Notes: a model not told the origin generated them from the letters alone. A DNA stretch of 64,000 nt from Pseudomonadales bacterium (GCA_019634925.1 JAHCAL010000005.1:62001-126000), one strand, 5' to 3'; positions 36,248-45,799 are shown, counted from the stretch's first letter. Program-made: numbers and translations.

Positions 36248-37609
36248 ATGCCCAGCCCAATCCGCCTCGCTTGTGCGTTGATCGGCGTCCTGCTGATCGC
36301 CTGGGGTGTGCTCGACGACGGCGTTCTCAGCGCGGGCGAGGAGTTCGGCTGGACAGAGGGCGCAGTAGTTGCCCTTGGTGTTCTCAATCTGGTCGTGGCG
36401 TGCCTGTCGGCCGAGCTGATCGGTGGCTGGTTGGCGGTTCAGATCTCGGTCATGCTGGCGCTGGTCGGGGCGGAATTCGCGCTGCGCGGATTGCTCTCGG
36501 AACGGTACTACTCTCCCTTTCAGTACGATGCGCGTTACCACTACGCGCTGACGCCAGGGGCCAGGCGTGAATACCGCCACATGCCCGAGAACGGCGGCGG
36601 TACCCTGGTGTATTCGGTCAACTCGCGCGGCTACCGTGGCGCCGAGTTCGAGGTGCCCAAACAGAACCAGTACCGGACCGCCGTGTACGGGGACTCGTTC
36701 ATTCAGGCCGAATATTCGCCCGAAGAGGCGACCCTGCCGGCGAGGCTGGAACAGGCGCTCGCAGCGGGATCCGAGATGCCGATCGAGGTCATCAACGCTG
36801 GTGTTGCCGGCTATGGTCCCGACCAGGTTCTGCTGCGCCTGGAGGACGAACTTCCCTGGCTCGAACTCGACCACCTCGTGGTGGGTATCTTCGCCGGCAA
36901 CGATTTCGGCGACCTGGTGCGCAATAAACTTTACCGCCTGGATGAGAATGGCGCATTGGTCCGCAACGAGCCGAGCGTCAGCCCCGACGTCATTCGCGCA
37001 ATGCGAGTCGACAAGACGGAGCTGATGCTCAAGAAGATCGCGAAGGACGCCGCTACTCGGATACGCGCGCGTTGGGCACCGGCCACGTCGGTGAGCGACG
37101 CGGCGTACGCGCGTGCCGAGGCGGCGCTGGCTCAGCATATCGCAGAGTATCGGGAGTATGTGCTCGACGGAGACAACGAAGTACGTGAGCTGCGCAGTGA
37201 CCCCTATTCCGCGGACATCAGCCTTTTTCCGGAGAGCGATTCGGCAGTCTACAAGGTGGAACTGATGAGGGCCGTCCTCGGCCGGATGGCTGAGGTCGCT
37301 GCAGTCCATGCGGTACCGCTCACCTTGTTGTTGATTCCGCACCCGACGGACCTGCTCGATGGTGGTCATGAAAGCGTCATCATTGATCGAACCCGGCACC
37401 CCGGATATCGGCCTCGCCAGTTGACGGACAGTCTGCGGTCCATCGTGGTATCGCATGGCATCGACTACTTGGACCTCTACGATCTCTTTGCCGCAGCTGA
37501 TCCGGCTTCGCTTTACCTGAAAGGCGGTGACGATCACTGGAATGGGCAAGGACAAGAGCTGGCAGCCAATGTGCTGGCCGAACGTCTGCAGTTGGAACTA
37601 AGTCGTTAA
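36248..37609 (+). CDS. SGNH/GDSL hydrolase-like protein with N-terminal membrane helices
   Basis: A 453-residue protein. Two or three N-terminal hydrophobic segments (about 5-20, 40-57 and 60-76) precede an extracytoplasmic SGNH domain: VNSRGYRGAEF, VYGDSFIQAEY with Ser150, NAGVAGYGPDQ, GIFAGNDFGD and KGGDDHWNGQGQ with the late Asp-His pair. Such proteins beside carbamoyltransferase, DUF5989 and SxtJ genes probably add or remove acyl groups on an exported glycan. The frame is open from 36149; ATG 36248 was chosen because it begins immediately before the first membrane helix. It is two bases from the next gene. Confidence 0.85.
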   Translation: MPSPIRLACALIGVLLIAWGVLDDGVLSAGEEFGWTEGAVVALGVLNLVVACLSAELIGGWLAVQISVMLALVGAEFALRGLLSERYYSPFQYDARYHYALTPGARREYRHMPENGGGTLVYSVNSRGYRGAEFEVPKQNQYRTAVYGDSFIQAEYSPEEATLPARLEQALAAGSEMPIEVINAGVAGYGPDQVLLRLEDELPWLELDHLVVGIFAGNDFGDLVRNKLYRLDENGALVRNEPSVSPDVIRAMRVDKTELMLKKIAKDAATRIRARWAPATSVSDAAYARAEAALAQHIAEYREYVLDGDNEVRELRSDPYSADISLFPESDSAVYKVELMRAVLGRMAEVAAVHAVPLTLLLIPHPTDLLDGGHESVIIDRTRHPGYRPRQLTDSLRSIVVSHGIDYLDLYDLFAAADPASLYLKGGDDHWNGQGQELAANVLAERLQLELSR

Positions 37610-37611
37610 CC

Positions 37612-38832
37612 ATGCAGGTTGCCTATTTCGTAAATCTCTATCCTGCCGTATCCCATACCTTCATTCGCAGGGAGATTCTGGAACTTGAAAAGCTAGGAGT
37701 TAGTATCGAGCGGATCGCATTGAGGGGCTGGGAGGGCGAGCTCGTCGACCCAATCGATTTTGCTGAGCGAGAGCGTACGCAGTTTCTGTTGCGGCGAGGA
37801 TTGCTAGGTCTGATGAGCGCCGTGGCCGCGATCGGCATGCGACATCCACGACGCCTGCTTGCGGCGGCCCGCATAGCTTGGCATATGGGTGGGCGAGGTG
37901 GGCGCGGCCGGTTGTATCACCTGGTGTATCTGGCTGAAGCCTGCGCCCTCGTCGAAACGCTTCGCGGGTGTGACGCCGTTCATGTGCACGCGCACTTTGG
38001 CACGAACTCCGCAGCAGTCGTGATGCTAAGTCGGATGCTGGGCGGGCCGCCCTACAGCTTTACGGTTCATGGACCCGATGAATTCGACATGCCGCGTCAG
38101 CTGAGTCTCGGGGAAAAGGTGGGCAACTCTACGTTCGTGGCAGCGATTTCTTCATATGCACGCGCGCAGCTGTATCGGTGGGTAGCGCTATCCGATTGGG
38201 ACAAGATCAGAACAATCGGTTGTGGCGTGGATGGAGCCTATCTGAATGCCGAGCGAGTTCCGATCCCAGAAGCGCCAAGGCTGGTATGTATCGGCAGGCT
38301 TTCCGAACAAAAGGGGCAGCTTCTGCTCATCGAAGCAGTTCGAAGATTAAAGGCAAAGGGCATGTTGTTCGAAGTGCTGCTGATCGGCGATGGGCCATTG
38401 CGCGGGCAATTGGAACTTCGAATCGGGGAGTCTGGCCTTGACACATTCGTCAAACTGGTGGGCTCCAGGAGCCAGGAGTTCATCAGAACGGCGTTACAAG
38501 ACTCGCGCGGCCTCGTCCTGCCGAGTTTCGCCGAAGGACTGCCTGTCGTCATCATGGAGTCGATGGCACTCTTTCGTCCGGTACTGAGTACTTACATCGC
38601 GGCCATCCCGGAACTGGTTCGCGATGGGGAGCACGGTTGGCTCATTCCGGCAGGTGATGTGGATGCCTTGGCCGCCTCAATGGAGGAAATGCTCACCGCT
38701 CCAGTCCAACGGCTCGAAGTGATGGGAAGCGCTGCACACGAGCGTGTAGCGGCGCGTCATGATGTGGCGGCACAAGCTCACCTGCTCAAACATGCCATAG
38801 CGCATAACGGCGCGGCCCCATGTGCGGAATAG
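37612..38832 (+). CDS. GT4 glycosyltransferase
   Basis: A 406-residue GT-B enzyme. N-terminal VNLYPAVSHTFIRREIL and HVHAHFGTNSA form the acceptor domain; CIGRLSEQKGQLLLIEA and the EX7E-type FAEGLPVVIMESMA form the donor domain of family 4. It transfers a sugar to the lipid-linked intermediate in the cytoplasm. It begins two bases after the SGNH stop, and its last 13 bases overlap the asparagine-synthase-like gene in another frame, so the three genes are very likely co-transcribed. Confidence 0.9.
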   Translation: MQVAYFVNLYPAVSHTFIRREILELEKLGVSIERIALRGWEGELVDPIDFAERERTQFLLRRGLLGLMSAVAAIGMRHPRRLLAAARIAWHMGGRGGRGRLYHLVYLAEACALVETLRGCDAVHVHAHFGTNSAAVVMLSRMLGGPPYSFTVHGPDEFDMPRQLSLGEKVGNSTFVAAISSYARAQLYRWVALSDWDKIRTIGCGVDGAYLNAERVPIPEAPRLVCIGRLSEQKGQLLLIEAVRRLKAKGMLFEVLLIGDGPLRGQLELRIGESGLDTFVKLVGSRSQEFIRTALQDSRGLVLPSFAEGLPVVIMESMALFRPVLSTYIAAIPELVRDGEHGWLIPAGDVDALAASMEEMLTAPVQRLEVMGSAAHERVAARHDVAAQAHLLKHAIAHNGAAPCAE

Positions 38833-40727
38833 CTGGAGCAGTTGGCTCGGGCGACGCTGCGACACTAGATTCGGTCGGGAGAATGCTGGCTGGATTGGTC
38901 CATCGAGGTCCGGACCAAGACGGCCTCTGGAGCTCCGAGTGCGCCACCCTTGGCCACCGAAGATTGTCGATCCTCGACCTCAGCGAAGCGGGCCGTCAGC
39001 CGATGCTTGATGCAGTGACTGGGATGGTCATTGTTTTCAATGGTGAGGTTTACAATTTTCCGGAGCTCAGGCGGGAACTCGAAGGGCTAGGCAGGCAGTT
39101 TCGATCGAGCTCGGATACCGAGGTCGTGTTGGCGGCCATAGCAACCTGGGGTTCCGCCGCGATCGAGCGCCTGCGCGGCATGTTTGCATTGGCAATCTGG
39201 GACCCCCGAGACCGTACTTTGCTGATCGCTCGGGACCGGCTTGGCATCAAGCCACTCTACTATGTCACTTCCCAAGGGCGGTTCTGGTTCGCATCCGAGT
39301 TGCGCGCCTTGCTCGCGGTAGGCTTGAGTTCCCGCAGAATCGACCCTGATGCCTTGGGGAGCTACTTGTGGCACGGGTTCGTTCCTGGACCCCGGACAAT
39401 CGTGGACGGCATCAGCCTGCTTCCGCCAGCCCACATAGCCAGGATCGCGAGCGACGGTAAGTTCGTCGAACTGCGTCGATATTGGGCGGAACCGGCATCT
39501 ATTGGTCCTGGGCCTGACGGCGGGTCCATGCTGGATGCGGCGGAAGAGCTCGAAAACGCGGTCAAGCTTCATCTGGTGAGTGACGTGCCACTCGGGGTTT
39601 TCCTCAGTGGAGGAGTGGACTCCTCTGTACTTGCTGCGCTCGCACAAAGGCATGCCGAGGGCCCAATTCAGACTTTCAACGTAAGATTCGAGGAAGCCGG
39701 ATTCGACGAATCGCCGTATGCGCGCGATGTTGCGCGACGGCTTGGGACGGATCACCACGAAGTGGTGCTATCGCATGGGAAGTTTGCGGCTCACTTGGAA
39801 GATGCGTTATCCAGCATCGATCAGCCAACGTTCGACGCAATCAATTCCTACTTCGTCAGCCGGGCGGTGCGCGAAGCTGGCCTGAAGGTCGCCCTTGCCG
39901 GTACCGGAGGCGATGAGCTATTTGGTGGTTACTCGAGTTTCGTGGATCTACCTCGCGCCAGGCACATCATGCGCCTCGCTGGATTGCTGCCGAAGGCCCT
40001 TAGGCGGCTTGCTTCCCGAACCGTATCGCAGCTGATGACCGTTCGTGGTGGAGAGGTCGCGCCTCAGACTCGGTGGGGGAAACTCGAGGACCTCGCAGAG
40101 ACACGCGGAGACCGGGTCGCCATGTATCAGGTTTCCTACGGACTTTTCACCCGCGAACTCCTCGCGCAGCTAATGGTTAGCTGGCCCAAAGAGCTGATTT
40201 GGGGCCTCTACCCGGAGCGATGGCGCGCTCTACAGAGGGAAGTAGAGGGCGATTCGGATCTTCGCGCCGTCAGCCGGCTCGAGATAGCGAGTTTTCTCGG
40301 GGATCGTCTGCTACGCGATACGGACGCGGCCAGTATGGCCGTATCGCTGGAGGTCCGGGTGCCATTTCTGGATCACTGCTTCATCGATAAGCTGGCGCGC
40401 GTATCCGACACTGAACGATATCTGCCTATACGCCGCAAGATGGCTCTTCGTGCCATGGTTGCGCAGGAACTGGATCCCCGCTTGTTCGATCGACCCAAAG
40501 CCGGTTTCGAGTTGCCCCTTGGCGTCTGGAGTCGCAGTCATTTGTCTGGCGAACTCAGTGAGACGTTCCACGACCTGAAGCTAGCACAGTCCGTCGGCGT
40601 AAATGGTGAGGTGCTGGGACGGCTCTGGCGGTCGTTCGGGGCAAATGACGCAGGTTTTCACTGGTCCCGCATCTGGGGGCTCTATGTCCTGATGGATTGG
40701 TGTCGGCGGCATCGTGTTGTGCTTTAG
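38820..40727 (+). CDS. Glutamine-hydrolysing asparagine-synthase-like amidotransferase
   Basis: A 635-residue two-domain enzyme. Cys2 after the initiator Met (MCGIAGA) is the glutaminase nucleophile; VHRGPD, FNGEVYN and SSDTE follow. The C-terminal synthetase domain has the PP-loop SGGVDSS (263-269) and GTGGDELFGGYSSF. It forms an amide from a carboxylate using glutamine and ATP. In surface-glycan clusters, similar proteins (for example amidotransferases of exosortase-linked EPS loci) amidate uronic acids or other groups, so it need not make asparagine. Overlap with the GT4 gene supports a glycan role. Confidence 0.9.
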   Translation: MCGIAGAVGSGDAATLDSVGRMLAGLVHRGPDQDGLWSSECATLGHRRLSILDLSEAGRQPMLDAVTGMVIVFNGEVYNFPELRRELEGLGRQFRSSSDTEVVLAAIATWGSAAIERLRGMFALAIWDPRDRTLLIARDRLGIKPLYYVTSQGRFWFASELRALLAVGLSSRRIDPDALGSYLWHGFVPGPRTIVDGISLLPPAHIARIASDGKFVELRRYWAEPASIGPGPDGGSMLDAAEELENAVKLHLVSDVPLGVFLSGGVDSSVLAALAQRHAEGPIQTFNVRFEEAGFDESPYARDVARRLGTDHHEVVLSHGKFAAHLEDALSSIDQPTFDAINSYFVSRAVREAGLKVALAGTGGDELFGGYSSFVDLPRARHIMRLAGLLPKALRRLASRTVSQLMTVRGGEVAPQTRWGKLEDLAETRGDRVAMYQVSYGLFTRELLAQLMVSWPKELIWGLYPERWRALQREVEGDSDLRAVSRLEIASFLGDRLLRDTDAASMAVSLEVRVPFLDHCFIDKLARVSDTERYLPIRRKMALRAMVAQELDPRLFDRPKAGFELPLGVWSRSHLSGELSETFHDLKLAQSVGVNGEVLGRLWRSFGANDAGFHWSRIWGLYVLMDWCRRHRVVL

Positions 40728-40779
40728 CGGCACGCGGTTGGGACTACCGTAGCGCTTGTTTTGGCTGGCATTCTGGAAG

Positions 40780-40807
40780 TTGACAGGCTTTGTGCGACGC
40801 TTGTAAG
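40780..40807 (+). promoter_or_regulatory. Candidate sigma70-type promoter for the GNAT-AurF-ACP-A operon
   Basis: TTGACA at 40780-40785 exactly matches the -35 consensus and is followed, after 16 bases, by TGTAAG at 40802-40807 (4 of 6 matches to TATAAT). It lies 53 bases after the amidotransferase stop and upstream of both possible starts of the next gene. It would give the five-gene module its own transcription. This is a pattern match only. Confidence 0.45.
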
Positions 40808-40869
40808 ACCAGGATCTAGGGGGTTGGCGACACGATACAATGCGCTCAGCGCGCTTTGAGCCCGGTCGA

Positions 40870-42018
40870 ATGGCCTTGAAGATTGTACCCCATGCCCCTC
40901 ATCTCGCTGAAGCCGTAGGTGCCTTCAACCAGCGCATGCGAGACGGTGGATCGCGATGGGGCTTTTACACTGACCCGGTCCCGGACTGGATGCCGTTTCA
41001 AGATGGGGCGCCAGCCTGGCGCGAGTATCATGTTGCTCTAGATGACGAAGGTTTTGTAAGGGCGGGATACGCACTTAAGCCGCAGCAATGGTGGATCGCG
41101 GACAAACTCGAATGGGTCACGGATTGGCAGGGGCCTTTTACCGAAGGTGCAGTGAACCCGAGATACGCCCCATTGGGATTGCGCATGCTTCGCGACATGC
41201 TCGCAAAGTACCCTCTGCTTTACAGCTTTGGGCACGGCGGCAGTGAAGAGCCCATGGTGCAACTTTTACGTTCATTGAAGTGGACTTTGCATGGGACGCC
41301 TTTCTGTCTTCGAATTCTCAATCCTGCGCGGTTCCTTCGGCTCAATGGCTACCTCCGACGGACAAGAAGGCTCGCACTGATTCAGGACGCCCTGGCAATG
41401 TCTGGCTTGGGCGCAGTTTCATTGGGGGCACTTCACCAAGCGATTAAGCTGCGCTATTCTCGACCTCGTTCGGCAGTTCACGCCGAGGTTGTGGGTTCTT
41501 TTGGCGCTTGGGCCGACGAATTGTGGGTCGCTCATCGGGTGCGCTATCGCTGTCTCGCGGTACGTGACAGCAGAATGATGAACCGGCTATTGCCCGCGGT
41601 GGGCTGGCCTGGTGGTACCCGACTTCGGATGAATCTGGACGACCGCCCGATTGGTTGGGCGGTCGTTCACCATAGGCAGATGATTGACGATCCGCGCTTC
41701 GGTTCGCTTCATGTGGGGCTGATCTCGGATTGTTTCGGTGATCCTGCAGACGCAGCGGCAATCGTAGCCGCCTCTCACGAATACCTCGCTTCAAAAGGGG
41801 TCGATCTCATCTGCTCGAATCAGGCTCATCGCGGATGGGTCGACGGCTTTCGCAGCAACGGGTATGTCGTACTCGAGAACAGACGTCTGTTTGCGATCTC
41901 ACCGCAACTGCGTGAACGGCTCGAGCCCTTCGATCAGACGATCCAGGGTCTACACCTGACCAACATGGACGGTCATGGTCCGCACGGCTTCGAAGACTCA
42001 ACAGAGAGGTTGTCATGA
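40870..42018 (+). CDS. Uncharacterised GNAT-like protein
   Basis: A 382-residue soluble protein beginning MALKIVPHAPHLAEAVGAFN. The late region LRMNLDDRPIGWAVVHHRQ, then a helix-rich stretch and CSNQAHRGWVDGFRSNGYV look like a GNAT-type acyl-CoA/aminoacyl fold, possibly duplicated; I cannot assign it to a named family. There is no signal peptide and no clear active-site residue. ATG 40870 was preferred, but ATG 40840 in the same frame is possible; neither has a strong ribosome site. Its stop overlaps the AurF-like start in ATGA, so it belongs to the oxygenase-carrier-adenylation module and may transfer or process the carrier-bound group. Confidence 0.6.
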   Translation: MALKIVPHAPHLAEAVGAFNQRMRDGGSRWGFYTDPVPDWMPFQDGAPAWREYHVALDDEGFVRAGYALKPQQWWIADKLEWVTDWQGPFTEGAVNPRYAPLGLRMLRDMLAKYPLLYSFGHGGSEEPMVQLLRSLKWTLHGTPFCLRILNPARFLRLNGYLRRTRRLALIQDALAMSGLGAVSLGALHQAIKLRYSRPRSAVHAEVVGSFGAWADELWVAHRVRYRCLAVRDSRMMNRLLPAVGWPGGTRLRMNLDDRPIGWAVVHHRQMIDDPRFGSLHVGLISDCFGDPADAAAIVAASHEYLASKGVDLICSNQAHRGWVDGFRSNGYVVLENRRLFAISPQLRERLEPFDQTIQGLHLTNMDGHGPHGFEDSTERLS

Positions 42019-42875
42019 GCGTTACTTCCTATGATCTGGCTCCCCGCCTGAGCACGGCCTCCATCCGGACGGCGTGGGACGTCTATTCCGCGTTCGACTG
42101 GCCGGACAAACTGCCGGAAGATGCTTGGTGCATGAGTCCGGAGCTCATCTCGCTCTACGGCACCGATGTCTATGAGCGATTGACGGTCGAACAGCAGAAG
42201 CGCCTGAGCTTCACCGAGATCTGCAACTTCTTCAGCCTGGTCCTGCAAGGTGAGCGGCCCCTGGTACAAGGGCTGGTGCATCGGCTGTACCTGAAGCATA
42301 CCCGGCCCGAGGTCAGCGAGTATCTTCATCATTTCATCGATGAAGAAAACAAGCACATGATCATGTTCGGGATGTTCTGCAACAAGTACCTGGGCAAGGT
42401 GTATCCCGAGAAGAAGATCTCGCTCACGCGTGAGTACGCGAAGGGTGAGGAAGAAGTCATGTTTTTCTGCAAAGTGCTGACAGTCGAGGAGATCGGGGAC
42501 TACTACAATGTGTTCATGCTGAAGGATGAACGTATTCATCCGCTGGTGCGGGAGCTGAACAAGTTTCATCACGCGGACGAAACACGCCACCTGGCGTTTG
42601 GCCGGTTGCTGCTGGCGGAACTGTGGGACGAGTATGCCAGGCACTGGTCGAAGGAGACGCTGGAGGGATTCCGGCAGTGGCTGGTCAGCTACGTGAGCAG
42701 TTCCTGGGGCGACTACTACAATCCGGCCATGTACCGTGATGCCGGTCTCGCCAACGGCTACGAGCTGCGTCAGCTGGCGATGGAAAATGGGAAGGGCCTG
42801 CGACGCAAGGCATCCGAAAAGCTGGTGGGCCTTTTTCTCAACACGGGCATGCTGGAGCAGGAGCCGGAATTCTGA
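42015..42875 (+). CDS. AurF-like ferritin-type di-iron oxygenase
   Basis: A 286-residue helical protein with a full set of di-iron ligand candidates: Glu68 in FTEICNF, Glu111-x2-His114 in DEENKH, Glu158 in LTVEEI, and His185-x3-Glu189-x2-His192 in HHADETRH. The last two spacings, E-x2-H and H-x3-E-x2-H, match those of the N-oxygenase AurF. Relatives oxidise an amine to hydroxylamine, nitroso or nitro, some on carrier-bound aminoacyl groups. It overlaps the GNAT-like stop and is 1 base from the carrier protein gene, so its natural substrate is probably the aminoacyl carrier. The N-oxidation role is inferred from family, not proven. Confidence 0.8.
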   Translation: MSVTSYDLAPRLSTASIRTAWDVYSAFDWPDKLPEDAWCMSPELISLYGTDVYERLTVEQQKRLSFTEICNFFSLVLQGERPLVQGLVHRLYLKHTRPEVSEYLHHFIDEENKHMIMFGMFCNKYLGKVYPEKKISLTREYAKGEEEVMFFCKVLTVEEIGDYYNVFMLKDERIHPLVRELNKFHHADETRHLAFGRLLLAELWDEYARHWSKETLEGFRQWLVSYVSSSWGDYYNPAMYRDAGLANGYELRQLAMENGKGLRRKASEKLVGLFLNTGMLEQEPEF

Positions 42876-42876
42876 G

Positions 42877-43131
42877 ATGGACGAGCGCGAAGTAAAGGAA
42901 AAGCTCAGGACGTGGATCATCCAGCGCTCGAAGCAGCCAAAGGCGGCCGGTGAGCTGACCGATGATACCCCGATCATCGAGTCCGGGTTCCTTTCTTCGC
43001 TGGATATCGTCGAGTTCGTGCTCTACATCGAGGACCTGCGGGGTGAGGAGATCGAGCTGGACGACCTCGAACCCGCGGTTTTCACCAGCACGAATACCAT
43101 GTACCAGACTTTCTTCGCCCAGAGCGCCTGA
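42877..43131 (+). CDS. Free-standing carrier protein (ACP/PCP)
   Basis: An 84-residue acidic carrier protein. The phosphopantetheine site is Ser41 in SGFLSSLDIVEF; the usual Asp before the Ser is replaced by Ser40, which lowers certainty of modification slightly. Predicted pI is low, as expected. ATG 42877 begins 1 base after the AurF-like stop, and the adenylation gene starts 34 bases after its own stop. It should hold the amino acid activated by the next enzyme so the oxygenase can act on it. It is comparable to DltC in the D-alanylation system. Confidence 0.85.
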   Translation: MDEREVKEKLRTWIIQRSKQPKAAGELTDDTPIIESGFLSSLDIVEFVLYIEDLRGEEIELDDLEPAVFTSTNTMYQTFFAQSA

Positions 43132-43165
43132 GCCACTCGGGCGCCGAGCCGAGCCAGGAGCCTGG

Positions 43166-44749
43166 ATGGAAGCGCGCACGATTCGAACTGGTTTCCTGAA
43201 CTCCGTGCGGGCCTTTCCGGATCGCCCGGCGCTCGCCATTCAGGACGCGACGTGGAGCTATCGGGACCTGTTTCAGCGCGCCGCGGCAGTCGCGGTGACG
43301 ATGGATGCCCGCTCTGCGGTTCGGCCCGGACGCCTGACGGGCGTGTTCGGGCACAGAAGTGTCGCCGCCTTCTCCGGCGTGCTTGGAGCGCTGCTCCGGG
43401 GCGATGGCTACGTACCCCTGAATCCCTCATTCCCTGCCGAGCGAAACCGGTCGATGGCCGAGCGGGCGGAACTGGACTGGATCGTGGCGGAAGCCGCCTC
43501 GCTGGGCCAGCTAGGGGAAATGCTCGAGGGCATGGAGAATACCGTCTCCGTTCTCGTACCTGATTCCTCGAACCTGGATACAGTGGCGGCACGGTTGCCC
43601 CAGCACCGATTTTTCGGTGCCGAGGATCTGAGCACGGCCGAAGAATGGACGCCCGGGCCGGTCGATCCGAATGGGATCGGATACCTGCTGTTCACCTCCG
43701 GCAGTACCGGCATCCCCAAGGGCGTGATGGTCGCGCACCGGAACGTCACGCATTTCATCGACTGCATGACGGCACGATACGGCATCACGGAACAGGATCG
43801 CTTCTCGCAGACGTTCGACCTGACCTTCGATCTGAGCGCCTTCGACATGTTCGTGGCCTGGGAGAAGGGCGCTTGCGTCTGTTGTCCGACACAACAGGAG
43901 AAGCTCTTTCCTGCCCGCTACATCGATGCGCACGGCATCACCATCTGGTTCAGCGTACCCTCCACGGCTGTACTCATGAAGAAGCTGCGGATGCTGAAGC
44001 CGGAACGATTCCCATCGATTCGCTACAGCCTGTTCTGTGGCGAGGCTCTGCCGATCGAGATCGCTGAGAGCTTTCAACACGCAGCGCATCGGTCCGTGCT
44101 CGAAAACCTCTACGGACCAACTGAACTCACTATCGCATGCACGCTCTATCGCTACGACAGCAGCCGCACCCCCGAAGAATCGGCGATGGGTGTGGTGCCG
44201 ATCGGCGAGCCGTATCCCGGCATGGTCAGTTTGATTGCGAACGAAAACCTCGAGCCTTGCGAAGTGGGGGAGGCGGGTGAACTCCTGATGGCCGGGCCTC
44301 AGCTTACGCTCGGTTACTGGCAAGATGCGGGGAGGACCGCGGCCGCGTTCGTGCGACCACCGGGTGCGGATGTGGTGTACTACCGGACCGGTGATCGCGT
44401 AGTGCAGCGTGCTCACGGCCAGCCGCTGCTGTATCTCGGGCGCGTGGACAACCAGATCAAGGTGCAGGGCTACCGCGTGGAACTGGGCGAGATCGAAGCG
44501 GTCATGCGGGAGGTTGCACGAACAGAGGTGGCGATCGCGCTTGGCCATCCGGTCGGCGACAACGGAGTGGAAGGTATCGTCGGCTTCGTCAGCCGGGCCG
44601 ACGCGGATCTCGAGGCCGTGCGGCGTGAGGTCTGCTCGCGCCTGCCGCCTTATATGCAGCCAGGCAGAATGCTGCATGTCGACGAGTTTCCGCTGAATGC
44701 GAACGGCAAGGTGGATCGAGGTGCCTTGCGGGCGCTGTTGACTCCGTAG
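43166..44749 (+). CDS. Free-standing amino-acid adenylation enzyme, DltA-like
   Basis: A 527-residue AMP-forming ligase that loads an amino acid on the carrier protein. Seen: LLFTSGSTGIPKGVMV (A3), FDLSAFDMF with Asp222 for the alpha-amino group (A4), LFCGEALP with Cys291, YGPTE (316-320), YRTGDR, GRVDNQIKVQGYRVE and the catalytic Lys in NANGKVDR (Lys515). The FDLSxxD and LFCGExLP features are shared with DltA, where the Cys favours D-alanine, so a small amino acid is possible. ATG 43166 was chosen from AGGAG at 43156-43160; the frame is open upstream through the carrier gene shadow. Confidence 0.88.
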   Translation: MEARTIRTGFLNSVRAFPDRPALAIQDATWSYRDLFQRAAAVAVTMDARSAVRPGRLTGVFGHRSVAAFSGVLGALLRGDGYVPLNPSFPAERNRSMAERAELDWIVAEAASLGQLGEMLEGMENTVSVLVPDSSNLDTVAARLPQHRFFGAEDLSTAEEWTPGPVDPNGIGYLLFTSGSTGIPKGVMVAHRNVTHFIDCMTARYGITEQDRFSQTFDLTFDLSAFDMFVAWEKGACVCCPTQQEKLFPARYIDAHGITIWFSVPSTAVLMKKLRMLKPERFPSIRYSLFCGEALPIEIAESFQHAAHRSVLENLYGPTELTIACTLYRYDSSRTPEESAMGVVPIGEPYPGMVSLIANENLEPCEVGEAGELLMAGPQLTLGYWQDAGRTAAAFVRPPGADVVYYRTGDRVVQRAHGQPLLYLGRVDNQIKVQGYRVELGEIEAVMREVARTEVAIALGHPVGDNGVEGIVGFVSRADADLEAVRREVCSRLPPYMQPGRMLHVDEFPLNANGKVDRGALRALLTP

Positions 44750-44809
44750 TGCTTATGCCGAACGCGCCTGCTCAGGGTCCTCGTGACAACGAATTGAGGT
44801 AGACGCCTC

Positions 44810-45799
44810 GTGACCGAACGTTTGACTGACATCGATCGAGCCAAGGGCTTCGCGATATTCCTGGTCGTGTTGGGGCACATCGTCGCCGGGGACCTGCCCG
44901 CGGGCAACGCCTGGTTCGGCTACGTCATCACAGTCATCTACAGCTTCCACATGCCCTTCTTCATGTACCTTTCGGGGTTCGTGATGATGTACACGTATCG
45001 GCGGCTAGATAGTGCCGGCGAGTACGGAAGGTACGTGGTCGGGAAGTTCAACAGGCTTGCGCCGGGGTTCTTTGTATTCGCGGTGATCATCCTGGTTGGG
45101 AAGATTCTCACCAGCCGATTTTTGCACGTCGACAATATGCCCGAAGGCTTCCTAGAAGGGATTCAGTCTATTCTCCTGACGCCGGGGCTGAGTGCCGCGA
45201 AGTCGTTGTGGTTCATCTACGTGCTGTTCGAATTTTATCTGGTGGTGCCTTTTCTACTAATGATTTTCAAGGGCCGCGTGCTGCCGATCGTCGCAATCGG
45301 GGCGGCGATCCATTTCCTTCCGTCGACTCACTATTTCATGCTTGAGGGATTCTTCGAATACCTGATCTATTTTTCAATCGGCGCGTTGGCAGCGAGCGCG
45401 CATGAGCAGTATCGCGTGTATCTGGACAAGTATAGGGGAGCGACCTTGGTGCTGTTTGTTCTGTCCTTCGTGCTTCTCCTGACTCCGATGTCGATGCAGA
45501 TCGCGAAACTGGTTATCGGGTTGATGTCTATACCAGCGATTCATGCGTTGATGCGTGGGGGCAGGTTTTCACACTCTTCACTTCTAATTGTCTGGGGCCT
45601 GTTCTCGTATGCGATTTACCTCATGAACACAATTGCTATCGGGTTTGTTAAAGGACTGGTGCTCTACTTCTCTTCTTGGGATGGACTTCATTTCCTCTGG
45701 GTTGCTCCGCTCCTACTGATCTCCGGCCTCTATGGCCCAATACTTGTTAAAAGTTTCATTTTTCCCTACTTACGACCGCTGGACAGAATTACCAGTTAG
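44810..45799 (+). CDS. Acyltransferase family 3 membrane protein
   Basis: A 329-residue polytopic protein with TDIDRAKGFAIFLVVLGH, FHMPFFMYLSGFVMMY and FNRLAPGF, the core of the acyltransferase-3 family, and about ten hydrophobic segments. No SGNH domain follows. GTG 44810 has GAGGT at 44796-44800, nine bases upstream. It is 60 bases after the adenylation gene and closes the module. By analogy with DltB it could transfer the activated group to the exported glycan, but family-3 members normally use acyl-CoA, so this is speculative. Confidence 0.85.
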   Translation: MTERLTDIDRAKGFAIFLVVLGHIVAGDLPAGNAWFGYVITVIYSFHMPFFMYLSGFVMMYTYRRLDSAGEYGRYVVGKFNRLAPGFFVFAVIILVGKILTSRFLHVDNMPEGFLEGIQSILLTPGLSAAKSLWFIYVLFEFYLVVPFLLMIFKGRVLPIVAIGAAIHFLPSTHYFMLEGFFEYLIYFSIGALAASAHEQYRVYLDKYRGATLVLFVLSFVLLLTPMSMQIAKLVIGLMSIPAIHALMRGGRFSHSSLLIVWGLFSYAIYLMNTIAIGFVKGLVLYFSSWDGLHFLWVAPLLLISGLYGPILVKSFIFPYLRPLDRITS

